From the NCBI RefSeq assembly GCF_900113335.1, contig NZ_FOOX01000026.1:1-39802 (forward strand): DNA of 39,802 nucleotides. The letters run 5' to 3'. Within the stretch, counting starts at the first letter, position 1. The number at the start of each line of letters is the position of its first letter. The notes beneath the pieces are model-generated. The model saw only the letters and a list, made by a program, of their open reading frames with translations. It had not been told where the DNA came from and made no database searches. Position numbers and translations under genes: made by a program. The stretch is from Desulfotruncus arcticus DSM 17038 (GTDB taxonomy: Bacteria > Bacillota > Desulfotomaculia > Desulfotomaculales > Desulfallaceae). Positions 1-7,689 of this stretch are shown here, piece by piece.

Positions 1-299
1 GCTACCCATCGTCGCCTTGGGGGGCCGTTACCCCTCCAACTAGCTAATGGGACGCGGACCCATCTGTCAGCGGATTTCTCCTTTCCTCCCCAGAATATGC
101 ATCCCAAGGAGCGTATCCGGTATTAGCACCAGTTTCCCGGCGTTATCCCAGGCTATCAGGCAGGTTATCCACGCGTTACTCACCCGTCCGCCACTAAAAT
201 TAGCAAAAAGTAAACTCCTCGCTAATCTCCGTTCGACTTGCATGTGTTAAGCACGCCGCCAGCGTTCGTCCTGAGCCAGGATCAAACTCTCCATTAAAT
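1..299 (-). rRNA. rrs: 16S ribosomal RNA, 5' part (partial)
   Basis: The minus strand near position 290 reads gagtttgatcctggctcag, followed by the conserved gaacgctggcggcgtgc block and aacacatgcaagtcgaacg. This is the universal start of bacterial 16S rRNA. The gene runs leftwards off the window, so only about the first 300 nt (helices of the 5' domain) are present. The mature 5' end is set near 299 by analogy with other Firmicutes and may be off by several bases. Two promoters and a leader lie upstream at 300-590. Confidence 0.97.
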
Positions 300-470
300 A
301 TTTATAAAGAGTTTAATCTTTGCTCTCGTTGTTAGAATTTCTCTTTCAAAGTTCTTCACTTTGACGAGGTTCGTTTGCTTTGATTGCGCTCACACGCAAT
401 CGCATCTCAACTCTGTTTAGTTTTCAAGGACCTGGTTTCTTTTGCCACCGCTCATTCAGCGGCGTTTATT

Positions 471-499
471 ATTGTATCATCACTGAGCCGTACTGTCAA
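471..499 (-). promoter_or_regulatory. rRNA operon promoter P2 (proximal)
   Basis: On the minus strand a perfect -35 TTGACA (494-499) is followed after exactly 17 bp by TACAAT (471-476). The leader between this promoter and the 16S start contains ttgaaaactaaaca (around 419-433), a motif typical of Firmicute rRNA leaders and resembling an antitermination box. The leader role is inferred. Confidence 0.85.
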
Positions 500-558
500 G
501 ACCCATTTTTTAATCTTATTCCCGCCTATTGCTCTTACCGGCTCGCGACGACTTTTAC

Positions 559-587
559 ATATTATCATTGCAAAAAACATTTGTCAA
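559..587 (-). promoter_or_regulatory. rRNA operon promoter P1 (distal)
   Basis: On the minus strand -35 TTGACA (582-587), a 17-bp spacer, and -10 TAATAT (559-564). It lies 88 bp upstream of a second consensus promoter. Tandem promoters are usual for rRNA operons of this phylum. Apart from these promoters, the leader and the repeat at 687-722, I see nothing in the gene-free stretch 300-755. Confidence 0.75.
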
Positions 588-686
588 CATATTTTTCAAA
601 TATGGTTTTTAATACGACTATTGAATACTTTTATAATTATAAAGCTATCCTGAACATTGTGCTTCGAGGGCCGGTGTTCTGTAAAT

Positions 687-722
687 TGTCATTGCAAGGA
701 GCAAGCGACGTGGCAATCTCGG
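687..722. repeat. Degenerate dispersed palindromic repeat (copy 1)
   Basis: The sequence tgtcattgcaaggagcaagc followed by gacgtggcaatctcgga carries the outer inverted halves attgc and gcaat around a G/C-rich centre. A related element lies at 14071-14116, where the order is gagattgcttcg then cgctcataatgac. From general knowledge, interspersed elements of the form 'cattgcgag...gcaatctc' are common in many Firmicute and proteobacterial genomes. That both copies belong to one family is inferred from the shared ends. Confidence 0.5.
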
Positions 723-755
723 ACCCCCAAACTACACCCCCAAAGTAACCAAATC

Positions 756-1412
756 CTATTTTGACTCCCCGGTTCCCAGTAGGCCCCCGGGGAAATTTAT
801 AACCGTTTCCGGCACATCCCCCACTACGATGTTCTCTGCCACCGGCACCATAGTAGCCACTTTTACTTCTCCACTATAGAGAGGTACAACAATTCTAACA
901 ATGGTATTAAATGAAAAGTAAATTTTATGTCTGGTCTGATTTATACCTGCCTGTTCAAACCTGTCAATTACATCAACATTAACAGTGCCCATCGGGTGAA
1001 TTGCAATTTGGAAATGAGGTCCCCAATCAGCAAAAATATAACTGCCAAGCATCTGCCCCAAAGGAATTGCTACTTTCTTCTCATCTAATTCCTTTAGTCT
1101 CTTTTGGACATCCAGTGTTATATCTGCTGCCATTTGATTAATTTTAACCGTGTTGGCCTGCATCAGGGCAACACGGCCGTTGTAATCCCTTTGCACGGTT
1201 ATAAAATCCTGGTATTTAAGGTCCTTTTGGGTTACTTCATCCTGCACGGTTCTATTAATAGCTTCAACAGCCATTTGGGTTACTTCAATTTCAGCAATAG
1301 AAAACAGCGTAGGGCGAACCTGTCTATCAAGAAATACAAGTATTACGGTTGATACCAGCAAAAACAATACCGCCGCCAGGACTTTTTTATATGGTCTCCT
1401 TTTTCTGAACAT
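756..1412 (-). CDS. yunB: Sporulation protein YunB
   Basis: The 218-residue protein has a basic N-terminus (MFRKRRPYKK), one membrane segment at about residues 11-30 and an extracytoplasmic domain. The stretch RPTLFSIAEIEVTQMAVEAI after the membrane segment and the C-terminal pattern with SGEVKVATMVPVAENIVVG are typical of the YunB family. In B. subtilis YunB is made in the mother cell under sigma E and is needed for proper spore formation; its biochemical role is not known. I chose the ATG at 1412 because GGAGG lies six bases before it. An ATG five codons upstream (1427) has no ribosome binding site. The gene follows tyrS on the same strand, about 80 bp away, and may be read with it or from its own sporulation promoter, which I cannot see clearly. 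Confidence 0.88.
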   Translation of the reverse strand: MFRKRRPYKKVLAAVLFLLVSTVILVFLDRQVRPTLFSIAEIEVTQMAVEAINRTVQDEVTQKDLKYQDFITVQRDYNGRVALMQANTVKINQMAADITLDVQKRLKELDEKKVAIPLGQMLGSYIFADWGPHFQIAIHPMGTVNVDVIDRFEQAGINQTRHKIYFSFNTIVRIVVPLYSGEVKVATMVPVAENIVVGDVPETVINFPGGLLGTGESK

Positions 1413-1420
1413 TGGATCCT

Positions 1421-1454
1421 CCACCATACATATATTTATACATTTATATGGTGG
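1421..1454 (-). promoter_or_regulatory. Inverted repeat covering the yunB ribosome binding site
   Basis: CCACCATA (minus strand, at 1447-1454) is repeated inverted as TATGGTGG at 1421-1428. The second arm includes the first part of the GGTGGAGG ribosome binding site of yunB, so in the mRNA the arms could pair and hide it. A regulatory effect is inference only; the stem is eight base pairs with an AT-rich loop of about 18 nt. Confidence 0.3.
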
Positions 1455-1495
1455 AATCCAATGCCAAATCCAAAAATATATTGTAACTTTTTAAC

Positions 1496-2713
1496 TTACA
1501 TTAATTGAACAAATTTTCTTTTTCCTGCTTTTATAATTATTCCCTTGACAGGTTTTATTTTATGATTCGGATCATCAAATTTTTCTCCGTCAACCCGAAC
1601 CGCTCCTTGTTGAATTAAACGCCTGGCCTCGCTGGTACTTGCACACAAGCCTGAAAGCTGCATTAACTTGGGCAGCCATATAAGACCATCTTCCAGAACA
1701 TCTTCGGTAACATTAAATGTAGGTATTTCATCCGGCAAGTCATGCTGCTGAAAAACTCGTTTAAATTCGGTTTCAGCCTGTAAAGCCGCCTCTTGCCCAT
1801 GATATATGCCAACTATTTCCCTTGCCAGCCTCATTTTTACATCGCGAGGATGCAGCTCACCGTTTTCCAGGCCGTTAGCTATTTTTTTCACCTCATCCAG
1901 GGAAACTGTTGTAACCAATTCAAAATAGCGCACCATTAATTCATCAGGGATACTCATTGTTTTTCCATACATCTCACCGGGCTGTTCATCTATACCAATA
2001 TAATTGCCTAAACTCTTGCTCATTTTATGAACGCCGTCTGTGCCTTCAATAATTGGCATCATAATGGCGATCTGTGGTTCCTGGCCATATTCACGCTGTA
2101 ATGTTCTACCCATTAAGAGGTTGAATTTCTGGTCGGTACCACCCAACTCAATATCCGCTTTCAGCGCCACCGAGTCATACCCTTGCATCAACGGGTAAAA
2201 AAACTCATGAACACTAATAGGCAAGCCTTCCTTAAAACGTTTATCAAAATCGTCACGTTCAAGCATTCTTGCCACAGTGTACTTGGCCGACAATTCAATC
2301 ACCTGGGCAAAATTCAGGGGGGCAAGCCATTTGCTATTAAAAGTAAGGGTAGTTTTCTCAGGATCTAAAACTTTAAAAATTTGTCTTTCATAAGTTTTAG
2401 CATTTTCCAAAACCTGTTCTTCAGTAAGCTGTTTTCTGGCTTCAGATTTACCTGTAGGATCACCGATCCGCGCTGTAAAATCACCCAGGATTATTGTCGT
2501 GTGGTGACCAAGTTCCTGGAACTGCCTGATTTTCTGCAAAACGACGGTATGACCAAGGTGAATATCCGGAGCCGTGGGGTCCAAACCCAGTTTAATATGT
2601 AAAGGGCTACCGGTTTTCACCGACCTCTCCAATTTAGCAATCAGTTCATTTTCTGGAACTATTTCAACGGTACCTCTTTTGATAATTTCCATTTGTTTTT
2701 CAACGCTGATCAT
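1496..2713 (-). CDS. tyrS: Tyrosyl-tRNA synthetase
   Basis: Class I aminoacyl-tRNA synthetase that charges tRNA-Tyr with tyrosine in the cytoplasm. The 405-residue protein shows the HIGH-type motif HLGH at residues 52-55 and a perfect KMSKS at 230-234. The Rossmann catalytic core covers about residues 30-270. A C-terminal S4-like RNA-binding domain follows (about 340-405, with LCASTSEARRLIQQGAVRVD). LGLDPTAPDIHLGH and the length match the TyrZ-like branch rather than the classical Bacillus TyrS. The start ATG has GAAAGGAG about nine bases upstream. No T-box fits in the 157-bp intergenic region, so T-box control, frequent for tyrS in Firmicutes, is absent here. A promoter is seen at 2751-2780. 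The gene is divergent from the penicillin-binding protein gene. Confidence 0.97.
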   Translation of the reverse strand: MISVEKQMEIIKRGTVEIVPENELIAKLERSVKTGSPLHIKLGLDPTAPDIHLGHTVVLQKIRQFQELGHHTTIILGDFTARIGDPTGKSEARKQLTEEQVLENAKTYERQIFKVLDPEKTTLTFNSKWLAPLNFAQVIELSAKYTVARMLERDDFDKRFKEGLPISVHEFFYPLMQGYDSVALKADIELGGTDQKFNLLMGRTLQREYGQEPQIAIMMPIIEGTDGVHKMSKSLGNYIGIDEQPGEMYGKTMSIPDELMVRYFELVTTVSLDEVKKIANGLENGELHPRDVKMRLAREIVGIYHGQEAALQAETEFKRVFQQHDLPDEIPTFNVTEDVLEDGLIWLPKLMQLSGLCASTSEARRLIQQGAVRVDGEKFDDPNHKIKPVKGIIIKAGKRKFVQLM

Positions 2714-2750
2714 TTATTTCTTTCTCCTTTCACTAAGCCTCAATTCTTAA

Positions 2751-2780
2751 ATTATATCAAAGAAAAAAGTTTGGATACAA
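2751..2780 (-). promoter_or_regulatory. Probable tyrS promoter
   Basis: Minus strand: TTGTAT (2775-2780), an 18-bp spacer ending in TGA, then TATAAT (2751-2756), giving an extended -10 element. It lies about 40 bp upstream of the tyrS start codon. Confidence 0.6.
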
Positions 2781-2818
2781 GGCAGTAAATATTATCTATA
2801 AAATTTATGGTTTCGTTA

Positions 2819-2827
2819 TGGTATAAT
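2819..2827 (+). promoter_or_regulatory. Extended -10 promoter for the penicillin-binding protein gene
   Basis: TGGTATAAT is an ideal extended -10 element. The hexamer 17 bp upstream (TAAAAT) is a poor -35, which extended -10 promoters tolerate. It lies 44 bp before the ATG of the penicillin-binding protein gene. Confidence 0.5.
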
Positions 2828-2870
2828 TGCGTTGACATCTGAAAGGTTACTTTCCCCGGGAGGGAGATAA

Positions 2871-5138
2871 ATGGCCAGAAAAAGCTCACGTAAAAAAAGA
2901 AAGTTTAAGCCCTTTAGGTTTATAGTTTTAATGTTAATACTCGCTATTTTAATTACTTCAGGCGCCGCCCTTGGCCTTGTATTTGTAAGCGTTAAAGACC
3001 TGCCCGCGTGGAACGAAAATGCTTTGGTCCCATCAACTGCAACACAAATTTACGACAAAGACGGGATACAGGTTTCACAAATCGGCCTGGAGAACAGGGT
3101 GCAAGTTTCTATTAATGATGTGCCCGAAAACGTTCAAAATGCATTCCTGGCGGCAGAAGACCATTATTTTTATGAGCACCATGGTATTAGAATTGAAGCT
3201 ATTATAAGAGCGGCTTACAGTGACGCCCTTCATTTTGCGGGTATTAACAAGCAACTTCAAGGTGCCAGCACCATTACCCAGCAGCTTGTAAAGTTAACTT
3301 TTTTAACTCCTGAAAAAAGCCTGAAAAGAAAAATCCAGGAAGCAATCTTATCTTTTAAACTGGAAAGAAGGTACTCTAAGAAAGAAATTTTAGAAATGTA
3401 TCTTAACCAGATTTATCTGGGCGAAGGGGCTCACGGCATCCAAGCAGCTTCCCAAACATACTTTGGCAAAGATGTCGGAGAGTTGACAGTGGCAGAGGCG
3501 GCAACACTTGCCGGCTTAAATAAATCGCCAAATTATTATTCGCCGTTTCAAAACAAAGACCAGTCTATTTCCAGGCGCAATCAGGTTCTAAAAAGCATGT
3601 TAGAGTATAACTTCATAGATCAGGAGACCTACGATCAGGCTATGTCAGAAGAACTTACTTTAAAACAAAATGACAGCGAATCTGATAGCAATTATCCTTA
3701 TCCTTATTTTGTAGATTACGTTACCGATGAGCTAATAGATAAATTTGGCGAAGATAAAGTTTTTAAAGGCGGGTTAAAAGTCTATACAACGATGGATCCC
3801 AAAGTACAGAAATATGCTGAAACAGCCATGGCCAACCCCAATAATTTCCCAGCATCCCAAAAGAATGCGGAAGGTATTATGCAGCCTCAGGGTGCCATGG
3901 TGGTAATGGACCCGGATAACGGTGAAATCAGGGCAATAGTGGGCGGTAGAGAGCACACTCATATGAGGTCCTTAAACCGGGCCACCATGTCCCCGCGGCA
4001 GCCCGGGTCAGCAATAAAACCAATCCTGGCTTACGGACCGGCGGTAGAACTTAAAGGCATGGGACCGGCCAGCATTATTGACGACGTACCGGTAACATAT
4101 AGTGCTTATAGTAATTACTCCCCCAAAAACGATGATGGGGTATACCATGGTTTAGTAACAATGCGAACCGCTATTACCAAGTCGATTAACGTTGTAGCGG
4201 TAAAACTGTTTACCGATTATGTGAAAATGCCAGAAGCCATTAATTTTGCCAAGAGAATGAATATTAATCTGGATCAGACCGGACCGGCGATGGCGCTTGG
4301 GGGATTGCGGAACGGAGTTACTCCCCTGCAGATGACTGCTGCATATGCAGCTTTTGACAACCATGGAATCTATAACGACCCTGTCGCTATATTAAAAGTT
4401 GAAGACCAGGACGGAAATACTCTATTTGAATCGGAAAACACCTCTCGCAGGGTCATGAAAGAAACCACATCCTACCTTATGACCAGTTTGATGCAGTCCG
4501 TGGTTCAGTCAGGCACCGGCACCGGGGCCCAAATTGGCAGACCGGTGGCAGGTAAAACCGGAACCACCGACGAGGGCAAGGACATTTGGTTTGCGGGGTA
4601 TACGCCCGATCTGGTTGGTGTTGTCTGGATCGGTTATGATACGCCAACCAGAATGCAACGAAGTTACGGGGGTATTTACCCCGCCAGAGTATGGAAGGAA
4701 GTTATGCAGCAGGCACACAAAGACATTCCATCACACAATTTTATTGAACCACCGGGCATTACAACTGCTACAGTTGATAATAAATCCGGATTGCTGCCCG
4801 GGGCAAACACCCCGCCGGAAGATATGGTTACCGACATTTTCGCTGCGGGAACAGTACCTACTAAAACAGATAACGTGCATGTTCTAACCGAGGTATGCGC
4901 CACTACCGGCCTATTACCCAACCAGTATTGTCCGGATAGAATAACCAGAGTTATGTTAAAATTACCATATACAGTGCCGAAAAACGTGGCTGATTACAGC
5001 ATGCGAGTACCCACTGAAATGTGTGATGTGCACGGGCCGGCGGAGACTTTTGACAATGATGATGAAAGCGATGACAGCTCGTTCTCGTGGCAGGAACTTC
5101 CCTCTGACCTGCGCGAACAAGACAACGGAAACAATTAG
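2871..5138 (+). CDS. Class A penicillin-binding protein (PBP1A-type)
   Basis: Bifunctional peptidoglycan synthase: the first domain polymerises lipid II glycan strands and the second cross-links their peptides outside the membrane. The 755-residue protein has a very basic cytoplasmic tail, one membrane anchor at about residues 15-40, and a GT51 transglycosylase domain with EDHYFYEHHG (catalytic Glu96), GASTITQQL and EMYLNQIYLG. The transpeptidase domain has SAIK with nucleophile Ser380, SIN at 438-440 and KTGT starting at Lys562. A C-terminal tail with four cysteines and an acidic Asp/Ser-rich end follows. GGGAGG precedes the ATG. The gene stands alone on the plus strand between divergent tyrS and convergent mutS2 and is closed by a terminator. 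I give no symbol because the ponA/mrcA/pbpF assignment cannot be decided from sequence. Confidence 0.95.
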   Translation: MARKSSRKKRKFKPFRFIVLMLILAILITSGAALGLVFVSVKDLPAWNENALVPSTATQIYDKDGIQVSQIGLENRVQVSINDVPENVQNAFLAAEDHYFYEHHGIRIEAIIRAAYSDALHFAGINKQLQGASTITQQLVKLTFLTPEKSLKRKIQEAILSFKLERRYSKKEILEMYLNQIYLGEGAHGIQAASQTYFGKDVGELTVAEAATLAGLNKSPNYYSPFQNKDQSISRRNQVLKSMLEYNFIDQETYDQAMSEELTLKQNDSESDSNYPYPYFVDYVTDELIDKFGEDKVFKGGLKVYTTMDPKVQKYAETAMANPNNFPASQKNAEGIMQPQGAMVVMDPDNGEIRAIVGGREHTHMRSLNRATMSPRQPGSAIKPILAYGPAVELKGMGPASIIDDVPVTYSAYSNYSPKNDDGVYHGLVTMRTAITKSINVVAVKLFTDYVKMPEAINFAKRMNINLDQTGPAMALGGLRNGVTPLQMTAAYAAFDNHGIYNDPVAILKVEDQDGNTLFESENTSRRVMKETTSYLMTSLMQSVVQSGTGTGAQIGRPVAGKTGTTDEGKDIWFAGYTPDLVGVVWIGYDTPTRMQRSYGGIYPARVWKEVMQQAHKDIPSHNFIEPPGITTATVDNKSGLLPGANTPPEDMVTDIFAAGTVPTKTDNVHVLTEVCATTGLLPNQYCPDRITRVMLKLPYTVPKNVADYSMRVPTEMCDVHGPAETFDNDDESDDSSFSWQELPSDLREQDNGNN

Positions 5139-5171
5139 AATTTAAACATAACTAAACAGCATTTCCTTAAG

Positions 5172-5200
5172 CAGCAGGTGGACAGCCTGTTGTTTTTTTT
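5172..5200 (+). terminator. Rho-independent terminator of the penicillin-binding protein gene
   Basis: Stem CAGCAGG / CCTGTTG (seven pairs including one G-T), seven-base loop, followed by eight T. It lies 33 bp after the stop codon. The remaining bases to 5324 show no clear signal. Confidence 0.85.
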
Positions 5201-5324
5201 ACTTTAGCTGTGAAAGCACTGGCCATATAAGAAGCAGGCAGATGCGCTTAAACAAACTATATCAACCATAATATTCTTATATTTAAATTTCGCAGTTAGT
5301 ATAGCTAGCTTAAGCCTGCTCCCC

Positions 5325-7679
5325 CTATAAGTAGACAACGGTTACGCCGCTGCCACCTTCGCCCTGCTCGCCAAGACGATAGGTCTTTACCCCCGGATGC
5401 TGCTTTAATACTTGCTGGACTGCGGCGCGCAAAGCGCCGGTGCCTTTACCGTGAACAAGGTAGACGACCGGCAGTCCGGCAAGGCAGGCATCATCCAGGT
5501 ATTTATCGAGATCCGCCAGAGCCTCTTCAACCCTCATGCCCCGCATATCAAGCCTTGTGGATATATCTTTGGCTTTTTGCTGCACCAGATTTCCAGTTCC
5601 GGGTCCTAACCGATCTTTTTTCTTTCCTTTCGCCCTGGCCAGTTCTTTTCTGTTAACCGTCATCCTGATGATGCCGATTTGAACATGGACATCATCACCC
5701 GACACATCAAGCACAACGCCCTGCTGCCCGTACTTGGGCAGAAAAATTTCATCACCGGGCTTAACATCGGTTATCGCCTGCACATTCTCACGATAGTCAT
5801 CTTCCGGTTCCATTGCTTCAGTTGTTTGCTGAATTTGTTTCAGCCGCTGCCTGGCGTTAGTTAACGCCTGCTCTCTGCCCCGCATCGAGTCTTCCTTTAG
5901 TTTGGACCGCATTTCCTCCAGCAAGCTTTCGACTTCACGTCTGGACTTTTTAATCAAGTCACGGGATTCAGCCACAGCCCTGGCCATAACTTCATCCTTG
6001 CTAGTTTGAATTTTATTCAACAGGGCTAAATATTGCTCTTTATACTCCTCAGCGTCAATGCGCAGCTTTTCTGCTGCAAGCCTTTCCTTTTCCGCGTGGA
6101 CTCTGGCCTTTTCCAGTTCTGTCATCAAATCCGCTATTTTAACCTGTTCTTCTGACAGGAACCCCCTGGCCTGATCAATCACTGCCTTATCTAAACCCAG
6201 CCGCAATGCTATTTCAAAGGCATTGCTGCGCCCGGGCCTTCCGGTTAATAGCCTGTACGTGGGCCGCAACGTCTCCGGGTCAAATTCAACACTGGCGTTT
6301 TCAACCCGGTCATGGGCATAGGCGTAGCTTTTAAGTTCACCGTAGTGAGTTGTGGCCACTGTTTTGGCGCCGCTCAGGCGCAGCTTATCCAAAATAGCCT
6401 GCGCCAGTGCCGATCCTTCGGTGGGGTCGGTGCCGGCCCCCAGTTCATCCAGCAGAACCAGGCTCTTATTGGTTACTTTACCCAGCAAGTCAACAATATT
6501 GGTCATATGTGAGGAAAAAGTACTTAATGACTGTTCAATACTTTGTTCATCGCCTATATCAACAAAAACCTGGTCAAACATGCCGATCACGGTACCATCT
6601 TCAGCCGGCACGTGCAGGCCGCTGTGAGCCATTGCCACCAACAGACCGGCCGTCTTTAAAGTCACAGTTTTGCCCCCGGTATTGGGCCCGGTAATGACTA
6701 ATGTATCAAAATCAAAGCCAAGGTGGATACTTGTCGGTACGGCCTTACCGGTTAAAAGAGGGTGTTTGCCGTGCTTGATATTAAGCCGTGATTCGGCAAT
6801 AATTCTAGGGACCCAGGCATTGAGGCTGGCGCTGTATCTGGCTTTGGCCATAATAAAATCTATTCTTCCCAGCACTTCCAGGGTATAGAGCAAATCCTCC
6901 GCCCGGGTCCCGATCTTGGCGGAAAGCTCTCGGATAATCCGTTCCACTTCCTGCTTTTCTTCCGCCATTAAAGTTCTGACTTCGTTATTGGCCTCAACCA
7001 CCGGCATAGGCTCAATAAATAAGGTTGCGCCACTGGCTGACTGGTCGTGCACAATACCGGGCACCTGGCTTCTGTATTCCTGCTTAACAGGAACCACATA
7101 TCTGCCTTCACGCATGGTGACAATAGGGTCCTGCAGGTATTTTTGATAGCTGGTTGATCTGATAATGGCGTCAAGACGTTCCTTAACCCGCAATTGGGCG
7201 GAAGCCATTTTTCTCCTGATATTGAACAGTCGCTCGGAAGCCCGGTCGGAGATTTCACCGCCGGGTAAAACAGCTGAAGTGATACCTTTTTCAAGCTCCT
7301 TATAATCCCCAAGCCCCAGCGCTATTTCCCCCAGGCGCCGGTAGGTTTCCCGGCGCTCATTAAAAAAAGTTTTTATTTGCCTGGATGCTGAAAGGGTCTG
7401 GGCAACGTGCCAGAGTTCCTCACCGTCCAATATCCCTCCGCGCCTGCACCTCCGCGCCTCTTCCCTTACGTCGTTCCAACCACCCAAGCGTGCCGTGGGC
7501 TCAAGTCTGAGCAGTTCCCTGCCCTCGGTGACTTCAGCCAGCGCATCGATGATATCGTCCCGGTCCCGCATCGGCATCAGGTTGGCAATCATTTCCCGTC
7601 CGGGCTCCGATCCGGCATATTCGGCCAGCTTTTCTTTAACTTTGCCAAATTCAAGTCTTTTTAAATTGCGATTATCCAT
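5325..7679 (-). CDS. mutS2: MutS2 ATPase with Smr nuclease domain
   Basis: MutS-family ATPase lacking the mismatch-recognition domain. In B. subtilis MutS2 acts on collided ribosomes and its Smr domain is linked to ribosome rescue; other homologues suppress recombination. The 784-residue product shows Walker A in ITGPNTGGKTVTLKT, Walker B in LVLLDELGAGTDPTEG, a long coiled coil, and a KOW-like patch (VKPGDEIFLPKYGQQGVVLD). The C-terminal Smr domain carries LDMRGMR and HGKGTGALR. The start at 7679 (MDNRNLKRLEF) is chosen because GGGAGAGGG lies just before it. A longer reading to 7769 would overlap the upstream gene and lacks a ribosome binding site. It is the last gene of the polX cluster, 10 bp after the U32 gene, so co-transcription is likely. 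Confidence 0.96.
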   Translation of the reverse strand: MDNRNLKRLEFGKVKEKLAEYAGSEPGREMIANLMPMRDRDDIIDALAEVTEGRELLRLEPTARLGGWNDVREEARRCRRGGILDGEELWHVAQTLSASRQIKTFFNERRETYRRLGEIALGLGDYKELEKGITSAVLPGGEISDRASERLFNIRRKMASAQLRVKERLDAIIRSTSYQKYLQDPIVTMREGRYVVPVKQEYRSQVPGIVHDQSASGATLFIEPMPVVEANNEVRTLMAEEKQEVERIIRELSAKIGTRAEDLLYTLEVLGRIDFIMAKARYSASLNAWVPRIIAESRLNIKHGKHPLLTGKAVPTSIHLGFDFDTLVITGPNTGGKTVTLKTAGLLVAMAHSGLHVPAEDGTVIGMFDQVFVDIGDEQSIEQSLSTFSSHMTNIVDLLGKVTNKSLVLLDELGAGTDPTEGSALAQAILDKLRLSGAKTVATTHYGELKSYAYAHDRVENASVEFDPETLRPTYRLLTGRPGRSNAFEIALRLGLDKAVIDQARGFLSEEQVKIADLMTELEKARVHAEKERLAAEKLRIDAEEYKEQYLALLNKIQTSKDEVMARAVAESRDLIKKSRREVESLLEEMRSKLKEDSMRGREQALTNARQRLKQIQQTTEAMEPEDDYRENVQAITDVKPGDEIFLPKYGQQGVVLDVSGDDVHVQIGIIRMTVNRKELARAKGKKKDRLGPGTGNLVQQKAKDISTRLDMRGMRVEEALADLDKYLDDACLAGLPVVYLVHGKGTGALRAAVQQVLKQHPGVKTYRLGEQGEGGSGVTVVYL

Positions 7680-7689
7680 TTCCCTCTCC

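Noticed and set aside
47..748. Open reading frames over the 16S rRNA end and its leader
   Set aside because: They lie antisense to the rRNA gene and its promoters and have no ribosome binding site or protein-like sequence.
2714..2870. T-box leader of tyrS
   Set aside because: The gap is too short and lacks the T-box sequence; only two divergent promoters are visible.
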